Of a DNA stretch of 14,541 nt, positions 6,589-13,282 are shown one piece after another. A model generated the notes under the pieces. That model was not told the DNA's origin. It worked only from the letters and a program-made list of their open reading frames with translations, and ran no database searches. A program made the translations under genes and the position numbers. This DNA is from JBHIER01 sp046760705 [NCBI: bacterium]. Its GTDB lineage: Bacteria > JBHIER01 > G020348925. The DNA lies in contig JBHIER010000025.1 of the NCBI GenBank assembly GCA_046760705.1, positions 1 to 14,541 on the forward strand, written 5' to 3'. Numbering within the stretch: position 1 is the stretch's first letter; the number at the start of each line of letters is the position of its first letter.

Positions 6589-8835
6589 ATGATGAAGAAA
6601 ATACTCATCACAATTTCTTTCATATTCGGACTGTTTTGCAGCTCTTATTCTCAACATCAGTTGAAATGGCACAATTTTGTCCCACTAAGGGGCCGTTCTA
6701 TTGCTGTTGACCCATATCGTGACGATGTCTTATGGATCGTGGGGACAGGGGGACTCATGCGATATGATATCCTCACTGATTCTTGGAAGTCATACACAAC
6801 TGCAGAAGGATTATCAAAAATTTGGTGCAGAAGCATTTTTGTTGACGAAGATGTAATCTGGGTTGGAACTGAAAGCGGAGGTGCCAATCTATTCGATTTG
6901 ACAACAGAGCAGTTTACTCCATTTATGCAGTTCCCTGAGAATCCTCGCTATCCCGAATATCGTCCAACCGTAAATGCGGTCTATCCTGAAGCAGACGTTG
7001 TCTGGGTCGGTACAGATGGAGGGCTCTTTCAGGTCGAACGATCCTCTCTTGACACTCTGAAGCGATTTACAATGGCTGATGGACTCGGAGAGAATTATAT
7101 TTATTCCATTGCCGATGATGGACAATGTCTCTGGTTAGCGACTGCTTTCGGTGGAATATTCATTCCTGAATTTCCTCCCCCAACAGGAGGTCTTTCCCGA
7201 TTGGAAAAAGCCACTCATGATGTTCAAAACTTTCGTATTGCTGAAGGACCCTATGTTAATTGGTTCTGGTCGCTGGTAAACACGGGCGATGCTTTATGGA
7301 TTGCAGGCGATCGTGGTCTTGTAACTTTCGATAAGAGAACGAAACTCTTTTCTGTGATTGCAGAAGACACCATTGGAGCCTGTCATGCCGTGGTTGCAGA
7401 TCAAGAGGATATTTGGTGTATTGGTTATTCCACGGATAGTAGAGAACATCTTTTTCAGGTTGACAAGCATAGAGGGATGTTGAAAAATTCAATTGCTCTT
7501 CCATATGACTGGATGAATGCGAATCTATCAGTTGATGCTACAGATGTTTATGTCGTTAAAGGAAATCACTTTTACAGGACACCGAAATCTTCTCTCCAAC
7601 TTGAAGAGATTTCAACTCCATTTCTCCCAAGTCCGTATTGCTATGCAGTCAGTGGAGACAACCAAACAGTGTATGCTGGCACAAAGAACCATTTGGTGGT
7701 AATTAATCAAAACAATTTATCAGTCGAAACGATGAACGTCCTATCAGGCGACATCCGAGGAATTACATTGGACGAAGATAATCTGTGGGTTAGCACGGAT
7801 CAGGGTTTGTTCCAGTATGATCGTCAAACTTTGAGATTGATTAAGTCATATTTGTCCTCACTCATTGTATTCTTTACCGTTATTGATGACAGTTATGTTT
7901 GGGTGAGCGCCCACCTCGGTCTTTACAAGATCAATAAACAAACAGGTCAAATGACCAGAAAAGATTTAACCTCTGATTTGAATACTTTTGGTACACCAAG
8001 AATTTCGAGTTTGGTATTGGACGGTGATATTATATGGCTCAGCTTTTCTGGTCAGGAAATCGGCGGAGGATTAATAAGCGGACTTGTTAAATTGGATCGA
8101 AATACACTTACGACGACCGAAATAAAGAAAATTTCAATCGGAGACTATACGCAAGCTATTGAGACCCTCATTGACCGCGGTACGTATCTACTCGGCAGCG
8201 GGAAAGAAATCTCAAAAATTTCAAAGGCCAGCTTGACGGTTCAGACATTCATTGACCAAAAGGCAAGTAAGATGCTCCTTAAAGAGTCTTTACTTTGGGC
8301 AATAGTTCCTCATGGCGGCATAAAGGTTTTCGACATTGAGACTCGGCAGGAACAGCTTCATCTTAGTGAATCAAATGGACTCTTACACAATTGGGTGACA
8401 GATTTTTTCTTGTCAGACAAATATGCGTGGTTCGCTACCTATGCAGGAATAAGTGCGCTTGAGTTGGGAGGTGTTATGAATCTATCCAATGAGGAAACCG
8501 GCAAGTCAATGCCAGAATCATTCGCTCTGTTGCAAAACTACCCAAACCCATTTAATGCATTAACAGATATTAGATACCAGATACCGAATACAAGGTACAA
8601 GATATCAGAGGCAAGAGGCAAGAGGCCCATCCACACCACCTTGAAGATTTACAATATTCTCGGGCATGAAGTGAGGATGCTTGTGAATGAGCCGCAGGAG
8701 GCAGGGCATTACACCGCCACCTGGGATGGGCGAGATGAATCTGGCCAGGAGGTAGCCAGTGGGATCTATTTTTACAGGTTGTCAGTGGACAGTGGTCAGT
8801 GGTCGAAGACGAAGCGCATGGTATTGCTCCGCTGA
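6589..8835 (+). CDS. Secreted beta-propeller protein with T9SS/FlgD-type C-terminal tail
   Basis: A 748-residue exported protein. A signal peptide (about 1-21, ending SSYS|Q) is followed by many 'two-component-regulator propeller' style repeats with the pattern V-W-V-G-T-x-G-G-L-F-x-x-D. Clear copies are VLWIVGTGGLMRYD, VIWVGTESGGANLFD, VVWVGTDGGLFQVE, ALWIAGDRGLVTFD, NLWVSTDQGLFQYD and YVWVSAHLGLYKIN. Residues about 641-748 form a type IX secretion / FlgD-like tail: FALLQNYPNPFN, then LKIYNILGHEVRMLV, then TWDGRDESGQEVASGIYFYRL, ending KTKRMVLLR. It is therefore probably exported and kept on the surface or released; no catalytic domain is visible. The tail contains two low-complexity insertions (see the repeat entries). 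GGGGGA at 6583-6588 fits the second ATG (6592) slightly better than the first. The gene is visibly more AT-rich than those before it. Confidence 0.88.
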   Translation: MMKKILITISFIFGLFCSSYSQHQLKWHNFVPLRGRSIAVDPYRDDVLWIVGTGGLMRYDILTDSWKSYTTAEGLSKIWCRSIFVDEDVIWVGTESGGANLFDLTTEQFTPFMQFPENPRYPEYRPTVNAVYPEADVVWVGTDGGLFQVERSSLDTLKRFTMADGLGENYIYSIADDGQCLWLATAFGGIFIPEFPPPTGGLSRLEKATHDVQNFRIAEGPYVNWFWSLVNTGDALWIAGDRGLVTFDKRTKLFSVIAEDTIGACHAVVADQEDIWCIGYSTDSREHLFQVDKHRGMLKNSIALPYDWMNANLSVDATDVYVVKGNHFYRTPKSSLQLEEISTPFLPSPYCYAVSGDNQTVYAGTKNHLVVINQNNLSVETMNVLSGDIRGITLDEDNLWVSTDQGLFQYDRQTLRLIKSYLSSLIVFFTVIDDSYVWVSAHLGLYKINKQTGQMTRKDLTSDLNTFGTPRISSLVLDGDIIWLSFSGQEIGGGLISGLVKLDRNTLTTTEIKKISIGDYTQAIETLIDRGTYLLGSGKEISKISKASLTVQTFIDQKASKMLLKESLLWAIVPHGGIKVFDIETRQEQLHLSESNGLLHNWVTDFFLSDKYAWFATYAGISALELGGVMNLSNEETGKSMPESFALLQNYPNPFNALTDIRYQIPNTRYKISEARGKRPIHTTLKIYNILGHEVRMLVNEPQEAGHYTATWDGRDESGQEVASGIYFYRLSVDSGQWSKTKRMVLLR
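8565..8625 (+). repeat. Low-complexity repeat insert inside the T9SS tail
   Basis: Degenerate copies of AGATACC/GATACAAG are followed by a 7-base tandem repeat AGAGGCA present 2.7 times (8607-8625). In frame it adds about 15 residues (NTRYKISEARGKRPI) between TDIRYQIP and LKIYN, which are normally separated by only a few residues in this tail family. The reading frame is kept. Confidence 0.65.
8782..8802 (+). repeat. Three-copy 7-bp tandem repeat in the last coding segment
   Basis: TCAGTGG, ACAGTGG and TCAGTGG lie head to tail, encoding SVDSGQWS just before the terminal KTKRMVLLR of the tail. The usual tail has a short variable turn here, so this looks like a second in-frame repeat insertion. 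Confidence 0.6.
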
Positions 8836-8850
8836 CTTCAGATGAAAGGT

Positions 8851-8940
8851 GAGAGATGCGATATGCTGGGGGCCAATGCGAAGATCTCTCCGAGTGAAGC
8901 CTGAGCACTCTTGCGGAGTGCCAAAGGGCAAAATGTCCTT
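8851..8940 (+). ncRNA. Candidate structured RNA or 3' UTR: three tandem hairpins
   Basis: Three stems follow one another 16 bases after the propeller gene's stop. GAGAGAT/ATCTCTC (8851-8857 with 8884-8890) is 7 bp around 26 nt. GCACTC/GAGTGC (8905-8910 with 8916-8921) is 6 bp with loop TTGCG. AAGGGC/GTCCTT (about 8924-8940) is 6 bp including one G-U pair. No T-run follows, so this is not an ordinary terminator. I do not recognise a known RNA family; a remnant of a mobile intron or IS end is an alternative. Confidence 0.3.
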
Positions 8941-9049
8941 AGCCTGTGGTGTGTCGGTGGAGGATCGCATCTGTGTTGTTCCGAGATTGAATCTGGTCAT
9001 ACGAGCAAACCGGCTGCGCCCTGGATAACAGAGGCTTTCAAGAATCTGC

Positions 9050-9078
9050 TTGACATACTTTCCTCATTTCCACATATT
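9050..9078 (+). promoter_or_regulatory. Candidate sigma70 promoter
   Basis: A perfect TTGACA at 9050-9055, a 17-base spacer, then CATATT (4 of 6 matches to TATAAT) at 9073-9078. It would drive the small broken gene at 9238 and possibly the propeller-transglutaminase gene beyond it. Confidence 0.35.
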
Positions 9079-9162
9079 TCTGTAAATAAGGATATGATTA
9101 CTCAAGACAAGACTAATGGGGCATTAGGGAGGTTATGGAGGATAAGAAGGTTAGGAAGCTAT

Positions 9163-9174
9163 ACCTCATGAGGT
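9163..9174. repeat. 12-bp perfect palindrome ACCTCATGAGGT
   Basis: A self-complementary 12-mer about 85 bases downstream of the candidate promoter's -10. Its size suits a dimeric regulator's operator, but no second copy is seen in the window. Confidence 0.25.
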
Positions 9175-9237
9175 TGGTGTGAGGGACTTCAAGCGTTAGG
9201 CCACAGGACAAAATAAGAGATTGAGGTGGCAAAAGAG

Positions 9238-9434
9238 ATGAATTTAGTTCAGATTCTATTCAGCCTATATTTTGCAGCCGTTGGTGCCTTATCTCTGTAA
9301 TATTATCCAAGCTGCTCAAACAGAACGGTCGAGTGTTAGAGAAGATGGATGAAGGTTTCAGAAGGATGGATGATAGAGCTGAGAACAGGCGCCGCGAAGT
9401 GATCGAACTGATTAAGACATTGTCGAGAGCTTAA
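9238..9434 (+). pseudogene. Small membrane-anchor/coiled-coil protein gene, frameshifted
   Basis: From ATG at 9238 the frame reads MNLVQILFSLYFAAVGALSL, a convincing transmembrane helix, then stops at 9298-9300. One base back (codon GTA at 9297) the sequence continues seamlessly as VILSKLLKQNGRVLEKMDEG, then a heptad-rich stretch with FRRMDDRAENRRREV and the end LIKTLSRA, stopping at 9432-9434. Joined, the product would be about 65 residues: one membrane helix followed by a charged coiled coil. A single lost base explains the break. It could be a real mutation or an assembly error; no classic slippery heptamer is present. GAGGTGG at about 9223-9229 is a possible ribosome binding site. The function of such small membrane/coiled-coil proteins is unknown. 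Confidence 0.45.
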
Positions 9435-9649
9435 GTTTCTATTTGGGATAAGCCCCATATTCTCGCCAACGAGTAATTCGTTTATCGGCTGTGCCGAGAG
9501 CATTCAGGAAATCGTTCATCGCCCTACGGATGCATCCCGAAGGCGCGTTTGTGGAGAGGTAGGAGATAATCAGTGACGATTTTAGGGGAGTCAAGACATG
9601 TTCCCTCTGTCGCCCATAAATTTCTTGCCATCCCGGTCTCTGTTGGCGG

Positions 9650-9690
9650 ACGGGCTTTTCGCTGTTGACAATGGACGGTCGAAAGCCCGT
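9650..9690. repeat. Hairpin with 9-11 bp stem upstream of the transglutaminase gene
   Basis: ACGGGCTTT (9650-9658) pairs with AAAGCCCGT (9682-9690). After a bulged T, CG (9660-9661) pairs with CG (9680-9681). The loop contains TTGACA. The structure lies 44 bases before the start codon at 9734, so it could act as a 5' leader stem or a promoter-region hairpin. Confidence 0.35.
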
Positions 9691-9733
9691 AAAGTAAGAT
9701 GAGATTTAGAACTCTGAGCGAGGAGGGATGATA

Positions 9734-11395
9734 ATGAAGACTTTATTTTCAATAACTTGGCTGACACTACTGCTCTGTGCGTTGGGCTTCGGCGCCACAC
9801 CCGGCGATGTGGTCTCATCCTTTCCCACTCCGGGCGGATGTCCGTCGGGACTGGCCTGGGACGGGAAGTATCTGTGGCTGGCGGACTGGCGGGAAGCCCA
9901 GTTATATAAGATTGATCCGGAGTCGGGAGAAGTGATCGCCTCTTTACCTGCGCCGTGCTTTAAACCCCAAGGGTTGGTCTGGGGGCGCGGCCGGCTCTTC
10001 GTCTCGGACGTTCAAACCTTCGTCAATGAGTATCAGGCTGGCGTTGTCTATGTTCTCAATCCTGAAACTGGAATAACAGAGAAGTCGTATACGACTCCCG
10101 GACGCTCGCCGCGCGATCTGGGATTCGACGGCCAGTATCTGCTGCTGGCGGACGATAAGGAAGATAAGATCTATAAGCTCAACCCAGAAGACGGGACGAC
10201 AATTACCTCCTACGATGCTCCTGACGGAAACGCACAAGGCTTATGCTTTGACGGAAAATATATCTGGGTCTCTGATCGAATAAGGGACGAGATCTATATG
10301 GTCACAGCCGATGAGGGTATCGTCGTCATGACCCTGTATGCTCCTGGTTCATACTCCTATGGCCTGGCCTGGGACGGAAAGTATTTATGGAATGTGGACT
10401 TCGCCGCCGACACCATTTACAAACTCGAAGTGGGAGGCCAGGAGACCTATTCGGTCCGCAATTTCCGCGAGGCCAATATCGAGTTTACACATACCATCAG
10501 AAACCAGGGGCCGGGTCAGATACAACCGGCCGAGATTTATCTGGCCGTGCCTGAAAGAGAACTGAAACATCAGGAATTGATGGGAGAAATTCAATTTATC
10601 CCTCCGGCCGATAGGTTCGAGACCGATCGATGGGGGCAAAAGGTTGCTGTCTATATATTTGAAGATGTCCCTCCAGGTGCGGTGGTGGGAGCGAAATATT
10701 CGGTCGATGCGAGGATCGGCGATCTCCGATATTACGTTCATCCGGACAGAGTGGGCCCTCTGGATAAGATCCCTCAGGAGATCAGAGATACGTACCTGAG
10801 CGAAGGGACGCGGTACTTCATCAACGAGCCCATCATCAAAGAGACGGCCGAGAAGGTCGTTGAGGATGAGGCAAACCCATACTGGATCGCCCGCAAGCTC
10901 TTCGAATATGAGATCGGTAAGGTCGAGTACGAACTGGCTGGTGGATGGGACATCGCGCCGACGATCCTGAAGCGGGGCACGGGGTCCTGCTCTGAATATT
11001 CATTCCTGTACATTGCCCTCTGTCGGGCCGCTGGTCTACCGGCGCGATACGAGGCCGGGGTGGCCGTTCGAGGTGACGACGCTTGTATGGATGACGTCTA
11101 CCACCGTTGGGTTGAGGTCTATCTGCCCAACTACGGCTGGATCCCTGTTGATCCCAGCCGCGGCGATCAGCCCACACCGGCCAGGCGGGCCGCCTCTTTC
11201 GGCATGCTCAGCAATCGGCTCTTTGTCACTACCCACGGCGGCGGCGACTCCCAATACATGGGCTGGACGTATAATTCCAACTCAAAGTATACCTTTTCAG
11301 GGAAATGCGACATCAGGGAGGATTCATACGCTCTCTGGGAGCCCGTCAAACCGGGAGAAAAGAGAACCAAACCTGACACGGAGGAGTGCAAGTGA
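9734..11395 (+). CDS. Secreted propeller-like / transglutaminase-like fusion protein
   Basis: A 553-residue exported protein. AGGAGG at 9721-9726 sits 7 bases from the ATG at 9734 and directly abuts the in-frame ATG at 9728, so 9734 is preferred. A signal peptide occupies about 1-20. Five repeats of about 42-44 residues follow, each with G-L-x-[WF]-D-G-K-Y-L-W-x-x-D (about 39, 80, 128, 169, 210), forming a propeller-like domain. A beta-rich linker (about 235-335) leads to a transglutaminase-like domain with a complete triad: C419 in GTGSCSEYSFLY, H457 in DVYHRWVEVYL and D473 in WIPVDPS. Such domains act as cysteine proteases, peptidases or cross-linking enzymes; here the site would be outside the cytoplasm. 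No T9SS tail is present. The substrate is unknown and might be a cell-wall peptide or surface protein. Confidence 0.88.
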   Translation: MKTLFSITWLTLLLCALGFGATPGDVVSSFPTPGGCPSGLAWDGKYLWLADWREAQLYKIDPESGEVIASLPAPCFKPQGLVWGRGRLFVSDVQTFVNEYQAGVVYVLNPETGITEKSYTTPGRSPRDLGFDGQYLLLADDKEDKIYKLNPEDGTTITSYDAPDGNAQGLCFDGKYIWVSDRIRDEIYMVTADEGIVVMTLYAPGSYSYGLAWDGKYLWNVDFAADTIYKLEVGGQETYSVRNFREANIEFTHTIRNQGPGQIQPAEIYLAVPERELKHQELMGEIQFIPPADRFETDRWGQKVAVYIFEDVPPGAVVGAKYSVDARIGDLRYYVHPDRVGPLDKIPQEIRDTYLSEGTRYFINEPIIKETAEKVVEDEANPYWIARKLFEYEIGKVEYELAGGWDIAPTILKRGTGSCSEYSFLYIALCRAAGLPARYEAGVAVRGDDACMDDVYHRWVEVYLPNYGWIPVDPSRGDQPTPARRAASFGMLSNRLFVTTHGGGDSQYMGWTYNSNSKYTFSGKCDIREDSYALWEPVKPGEKRTKPDTEECK

Positions 11396-11435
11396 TTTTA
11401 TTTCCCTTATTTTTTTACGTCGTCCATTTTTTCCC

Positions 11436-11464
11436 TTGACAATCATTCCCCGAAAGATTATTAA
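11436..11464 (+). promoter_or_regulatory. Promoter for the restriction-modification module
   Basis: A perfect TTGACA at 11436-11441, a 17-base spacer, then TATTAA at 11459-11464 (4 of 6 matches to the -10 consensus) in strongly AT-rich sequence. Transcription would start around 11471, about 60 bases before the methyltransferase ATG. T-rich runs lie just upstream (11395-11433), but no stem there makes a clear terminator for the preceding gene. Confidence 0.45.
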
Positions 11465-11531
11465 TTAATGTTCACATCTCGGAAACTCTGCATTATATGA
11501 AATTCGGCTCGGATGGTAAGGAGATAAAGTT

Positions 11532-12578
11532 ATGAGGGTAAAAGAGAACCAAATTTTGAGTTTGTTTCCCGATTTAGACCCTATCGAAAAGGGTAAAAGT
11601 AAAGGGAGAACCACCGAAGGACTCGAACGGTTAGACTTACATGGTGAGTTGCAAAAGAAAATATTGCCACTCTGTAGGTTAAAATATGGAGATGTATGGA
11701 AGGATCCCATTAAAGGGCACAAGGTAGGTGTACTTGATGCTACAAAGATTGAAGATGTCAGAAAAATAATGGGAAGTGAAAAGACCAAACTCATCATAAA
11801 TGACCCACCCTATAATGTTGCGGTAGGGAATGCAAGTACAGATAATTTGTTTAAGATGCATCTACAAGACTATCTGGATTTTTCAGAAAAGTGGATTAAA
11901 AATGCTATAAAAGTAATGGATAAGGATGCTCATTTGTATATATGGATAGGAGCCGATTACAAAGATAATTTCCAACCGCTTCCGGATTTTATGATTATGA
12001 TGAGAGAGTTAGAAGAGCTAAAGCCCAAAAACTTTATTACCTTAAGGAATCAAAGAGGATACGGAACTCAAAAAAACTGGATGTGGCTGAGACAAGAACT
12101 ATTACATTATGTCAAAGGAAATCCAAAATTTAGAGTAGCTTATACTGATATTCCGAAAATTTTAAAGGGTTACTATAAAGTGGTAAATGGTAGACTAACA
12201 GAGAATCTGGAACGGAGTAAATCAAATACTATAAGACCTGGGAATGTATGGGTAGATATTCAGCAAGTTTTTTATCGTTTAGAAGAAAATGTACCGGGAT
12301 GCTATGCACAGAAACCTTTAAAAGCAATTGAAAGGCTGATTTTAACGAGCAGCCAAAAAGGAAACCTGATTGTGGACTTCTTTGCCCATTCAGGAACAAC
12401 GCTTATTGCAGGGGAAAAGCTCGATAGGAAAGTTTTTACATTTGATATAGACCCTATTTTTGCAGAAATTACTATAAGGAGATTAGAACTTTACAGGAAA
12501 ACAAGGCGAACGGGATGGCAATGGAGAAATCCTTTCCCCGAAATAGAGAGCCAAAAGGAGAAGATAAAATGGACTTGA
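11532..12578 (+). CDS. Type II DNA methyltransferase, beta-class (N6-adenine or N4-cytosine)
   Basis: A 348-residue S-adenosylmethionine-dependent DNA methyltransferase. The catalytic motif IV, NDPPYNV (90-96), comes first, then a long variable segment (about 145-240, the likely target-recognition region). Motif X-like QKPLKAIERLI (260-270) follows, then the cofactor motif I VDFFAHSGTTLIA (281-293) and motif II FDIDP (304-308). IV before X-I is the permuted beta-class order. DPPY allows N6-adenine or N4-cytosine chemistry; adenine is the more frequent outcome. AAGGAG at 11518-11523 supports the ATG at 11532. Its stop overlaps the start of the endonuclease gene by 10 bases, as in tightly coupled restriction-modification pairs. 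The gene is much more AT-rich than most of the window, suggesting horizontal acquisition. The recognition sequence cannot be deduced. Confidence 0.92.
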   Translation: MRVKENQILSLFPDLDPIEKGKSKGRTTEGLERLDLHGELQKKILPLCRLKYGDVWKDPIKGHKVGVLDATKIEDVRKIMGSEKTKLIINDPPYNVAVGNASTDNLFKMHLQDYLDFSEKWIKNAIKVMDKDAHLYIWIGADYKDNFQPLPDFMIMMRELEELKPKNFITLRNQRGYGTQKNWMWLRQELLHYVKGNPKFRVAYTDIPKILKGYYKVVNGRLTENLERSKSNTIRPGNVWVDIQQVFYRLEENVPGCYAQKPLKAIERLILTSSQKGNLIVDFFAHSGTTLIAGEKLDRKVFTFDIDPIFAEITIRRLELYRKTRRTGWQWRNPFPEIESQKEKIKWT

Positions 12579-13130
12579 ACCAGTTAAGAGAGCATTTGGA
12601 AGCATTATCTCATTCTTTGGGTTCTAAAAATGAGCAACTTTTAAAAGCCAGGTCTTGCTCCTCGCATATTTGGTGAAATGTGGCATGAACACATAATGGA
12701 TTTAGACAATAGATTTAAGAAACCTGAGAAAGATATTGATCCTGATTATGATGGACAATATGACCTATGGATAGAGGGAGTTAAAGTTGAGGTCAAGGCA
12801 TGTGGTGCAATAAATACAAAGAAAAGAGGAAGCTTAGTTGCAAAAGCTTTAAGATATAAATCACGGTTCCCTTTATGGATGAACTTCCAGCAGATCAAAG
12901 CGGATATGGCCGATGTCTTCATCTTTATTGGGGTTTGGGTAGATAAAATTGTATATTGGGTGTTATCCAGCAAAGAGGTTAAGGAAAATAAGTACTACAG
13001 CCCTCAACATAGGGGAGGTATAGAATATCAAATAGGAATAACAGATAAGAACATTGCCGAATTTGATATTTACGAAGTAGACCCGAATAAGCTCGGGAAA
13101 GTAGCTCTTAAAAAGGGAAAGAAAAGATGA
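12569..13130 (+). pseudogene. Type II restriction endonuclease locus interrupted by a one-base frameshift
   Basis: The full gene appears to begin at ATG 12569, with AAGGAG at 12555-12560, overlapping the methyltransferase stop by 10 bases. It reads MDLNQLREHLEALSHSLGSK, then NEQLLK, then runs out of frame and stops at 12674-12676. Skipping one A of the AAAA run at 12643-12646 lets the frame continue as KPGLAPRIFGE into the downstream ORF, giving about 186 residues. The alternative frame has a stop at 12642-12644, so the shift must lie in or just after this run, inside the palindrome CTTTTAAAAG (12638-12647). As it stands, only the downstream part could be made from an internal start. This could be mutational inactivation or an indel error in the assembly. 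Confidence 0.6.
12678..13130 (+). CDS. PD-(D/E)XK restriction endonuclease catalytic part
   Basis: This is the 150-codon downstream frame of the interrupted endonuclease, starting at the first ATG after the frameshift (MWHEHIMDLDNRF). Its core reads DGQYDLWIEGVKVEVKA: D29 and E38-V-K40 form the metal-binding PD-(D/E)XK site, followed by a helix-rich basic region and the strand pair ADVFIFIGVWVDKIVYWVL typical of this nuclease fold. Position directly after a beta-class methyltransferase identifies it as the partner endonuclease of a type II system; it should cut DNA unprotected by that enzyme. The N-terminal 36 residues lie in another frame, and the ATG at 12678 has no good ribosome binding site, so expression of an active enzyme is doubtful. 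The AT-rich composition matches the methyltransferase. Confidence 0.7.
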   Translation: MWHEHIMDLDNRFKKPEKDIDPDYDGQYDLWIEGVKVEVKACGAINTKKRGSLVAKALRYKSRFPLWMNFQQIKADMADVFIFIGVWVDKIVYWVLSSKEVKENKYYSPQHRGGIEYQIGITDKNIAEFDIYEVDPNKLGKVALKKGKKR

Positions 13131-13189
13131 AACTGGCACCGAGTCAAACTTCATATAACATTGTATTTGCGGTTCACTCCGCTCAACCA

Positions 13190-13215
13190 AATGCCTTCGG
13201 CGCTTGGCAAACACG
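13190..13215 (+). repeat. Dispersed 26-bp repeat, copy B
   Basis: Built around CCTTCGGCGCTTGGCAAAC, it differs from the copy at 6547-6572 at only two positions. It lies 60 bases after the endonuclease stop, at the edge where AT-rich sequence returns to GC-rich. The preceding bases include a small stem (GGTT...AACC, about 13171-13188) and the core can pair as GCC-TTC-GGC. Confidence 0.5.
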
Positions 13216-13282
13216 CGAAACGATTACGGGATCTTCGACATGAGTCGGCCCTATTTGAAATCTGATATCGAGCGTAGGAAAA

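Larger units (their letters stand above)
8836..9727. other. Long intergenic stretch without an intact gene
   Basis: About 890 bases separate the two secreted-protein genes. From left to right they hold three adjacent hairpins (8851-8940), a candidate promoter (9050-9078), a 16-codon ORF (9135-9182) that may be chance, a 12-bp palindrome (9163-9174), a frameshifted small membrane/coiled-coil gene (9238-9434), a short hairpin TCGGC-TGT-GCCGA (9485-9497) and a longer hairpin (9650-9690) before the next gene. The minus-strand ORFs crossing this stretch are not protein-like. Confidence 0.5.

Noticed and set aside
11395-11435. T-rich stretch as an intrinsic terminator of the propeller-transglutaminase gene
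   Set aside because: The T-runs have no stem-loop in front of them.
12638-12650. Programmed frameshift or phase-variable tract in the endonuclease gene
   Set aside because: The run is only four A, too short for slip-strand phase variation, and no stimulatory element or known +1 slippery codon pair is present; mutation or assembly error is simpler.
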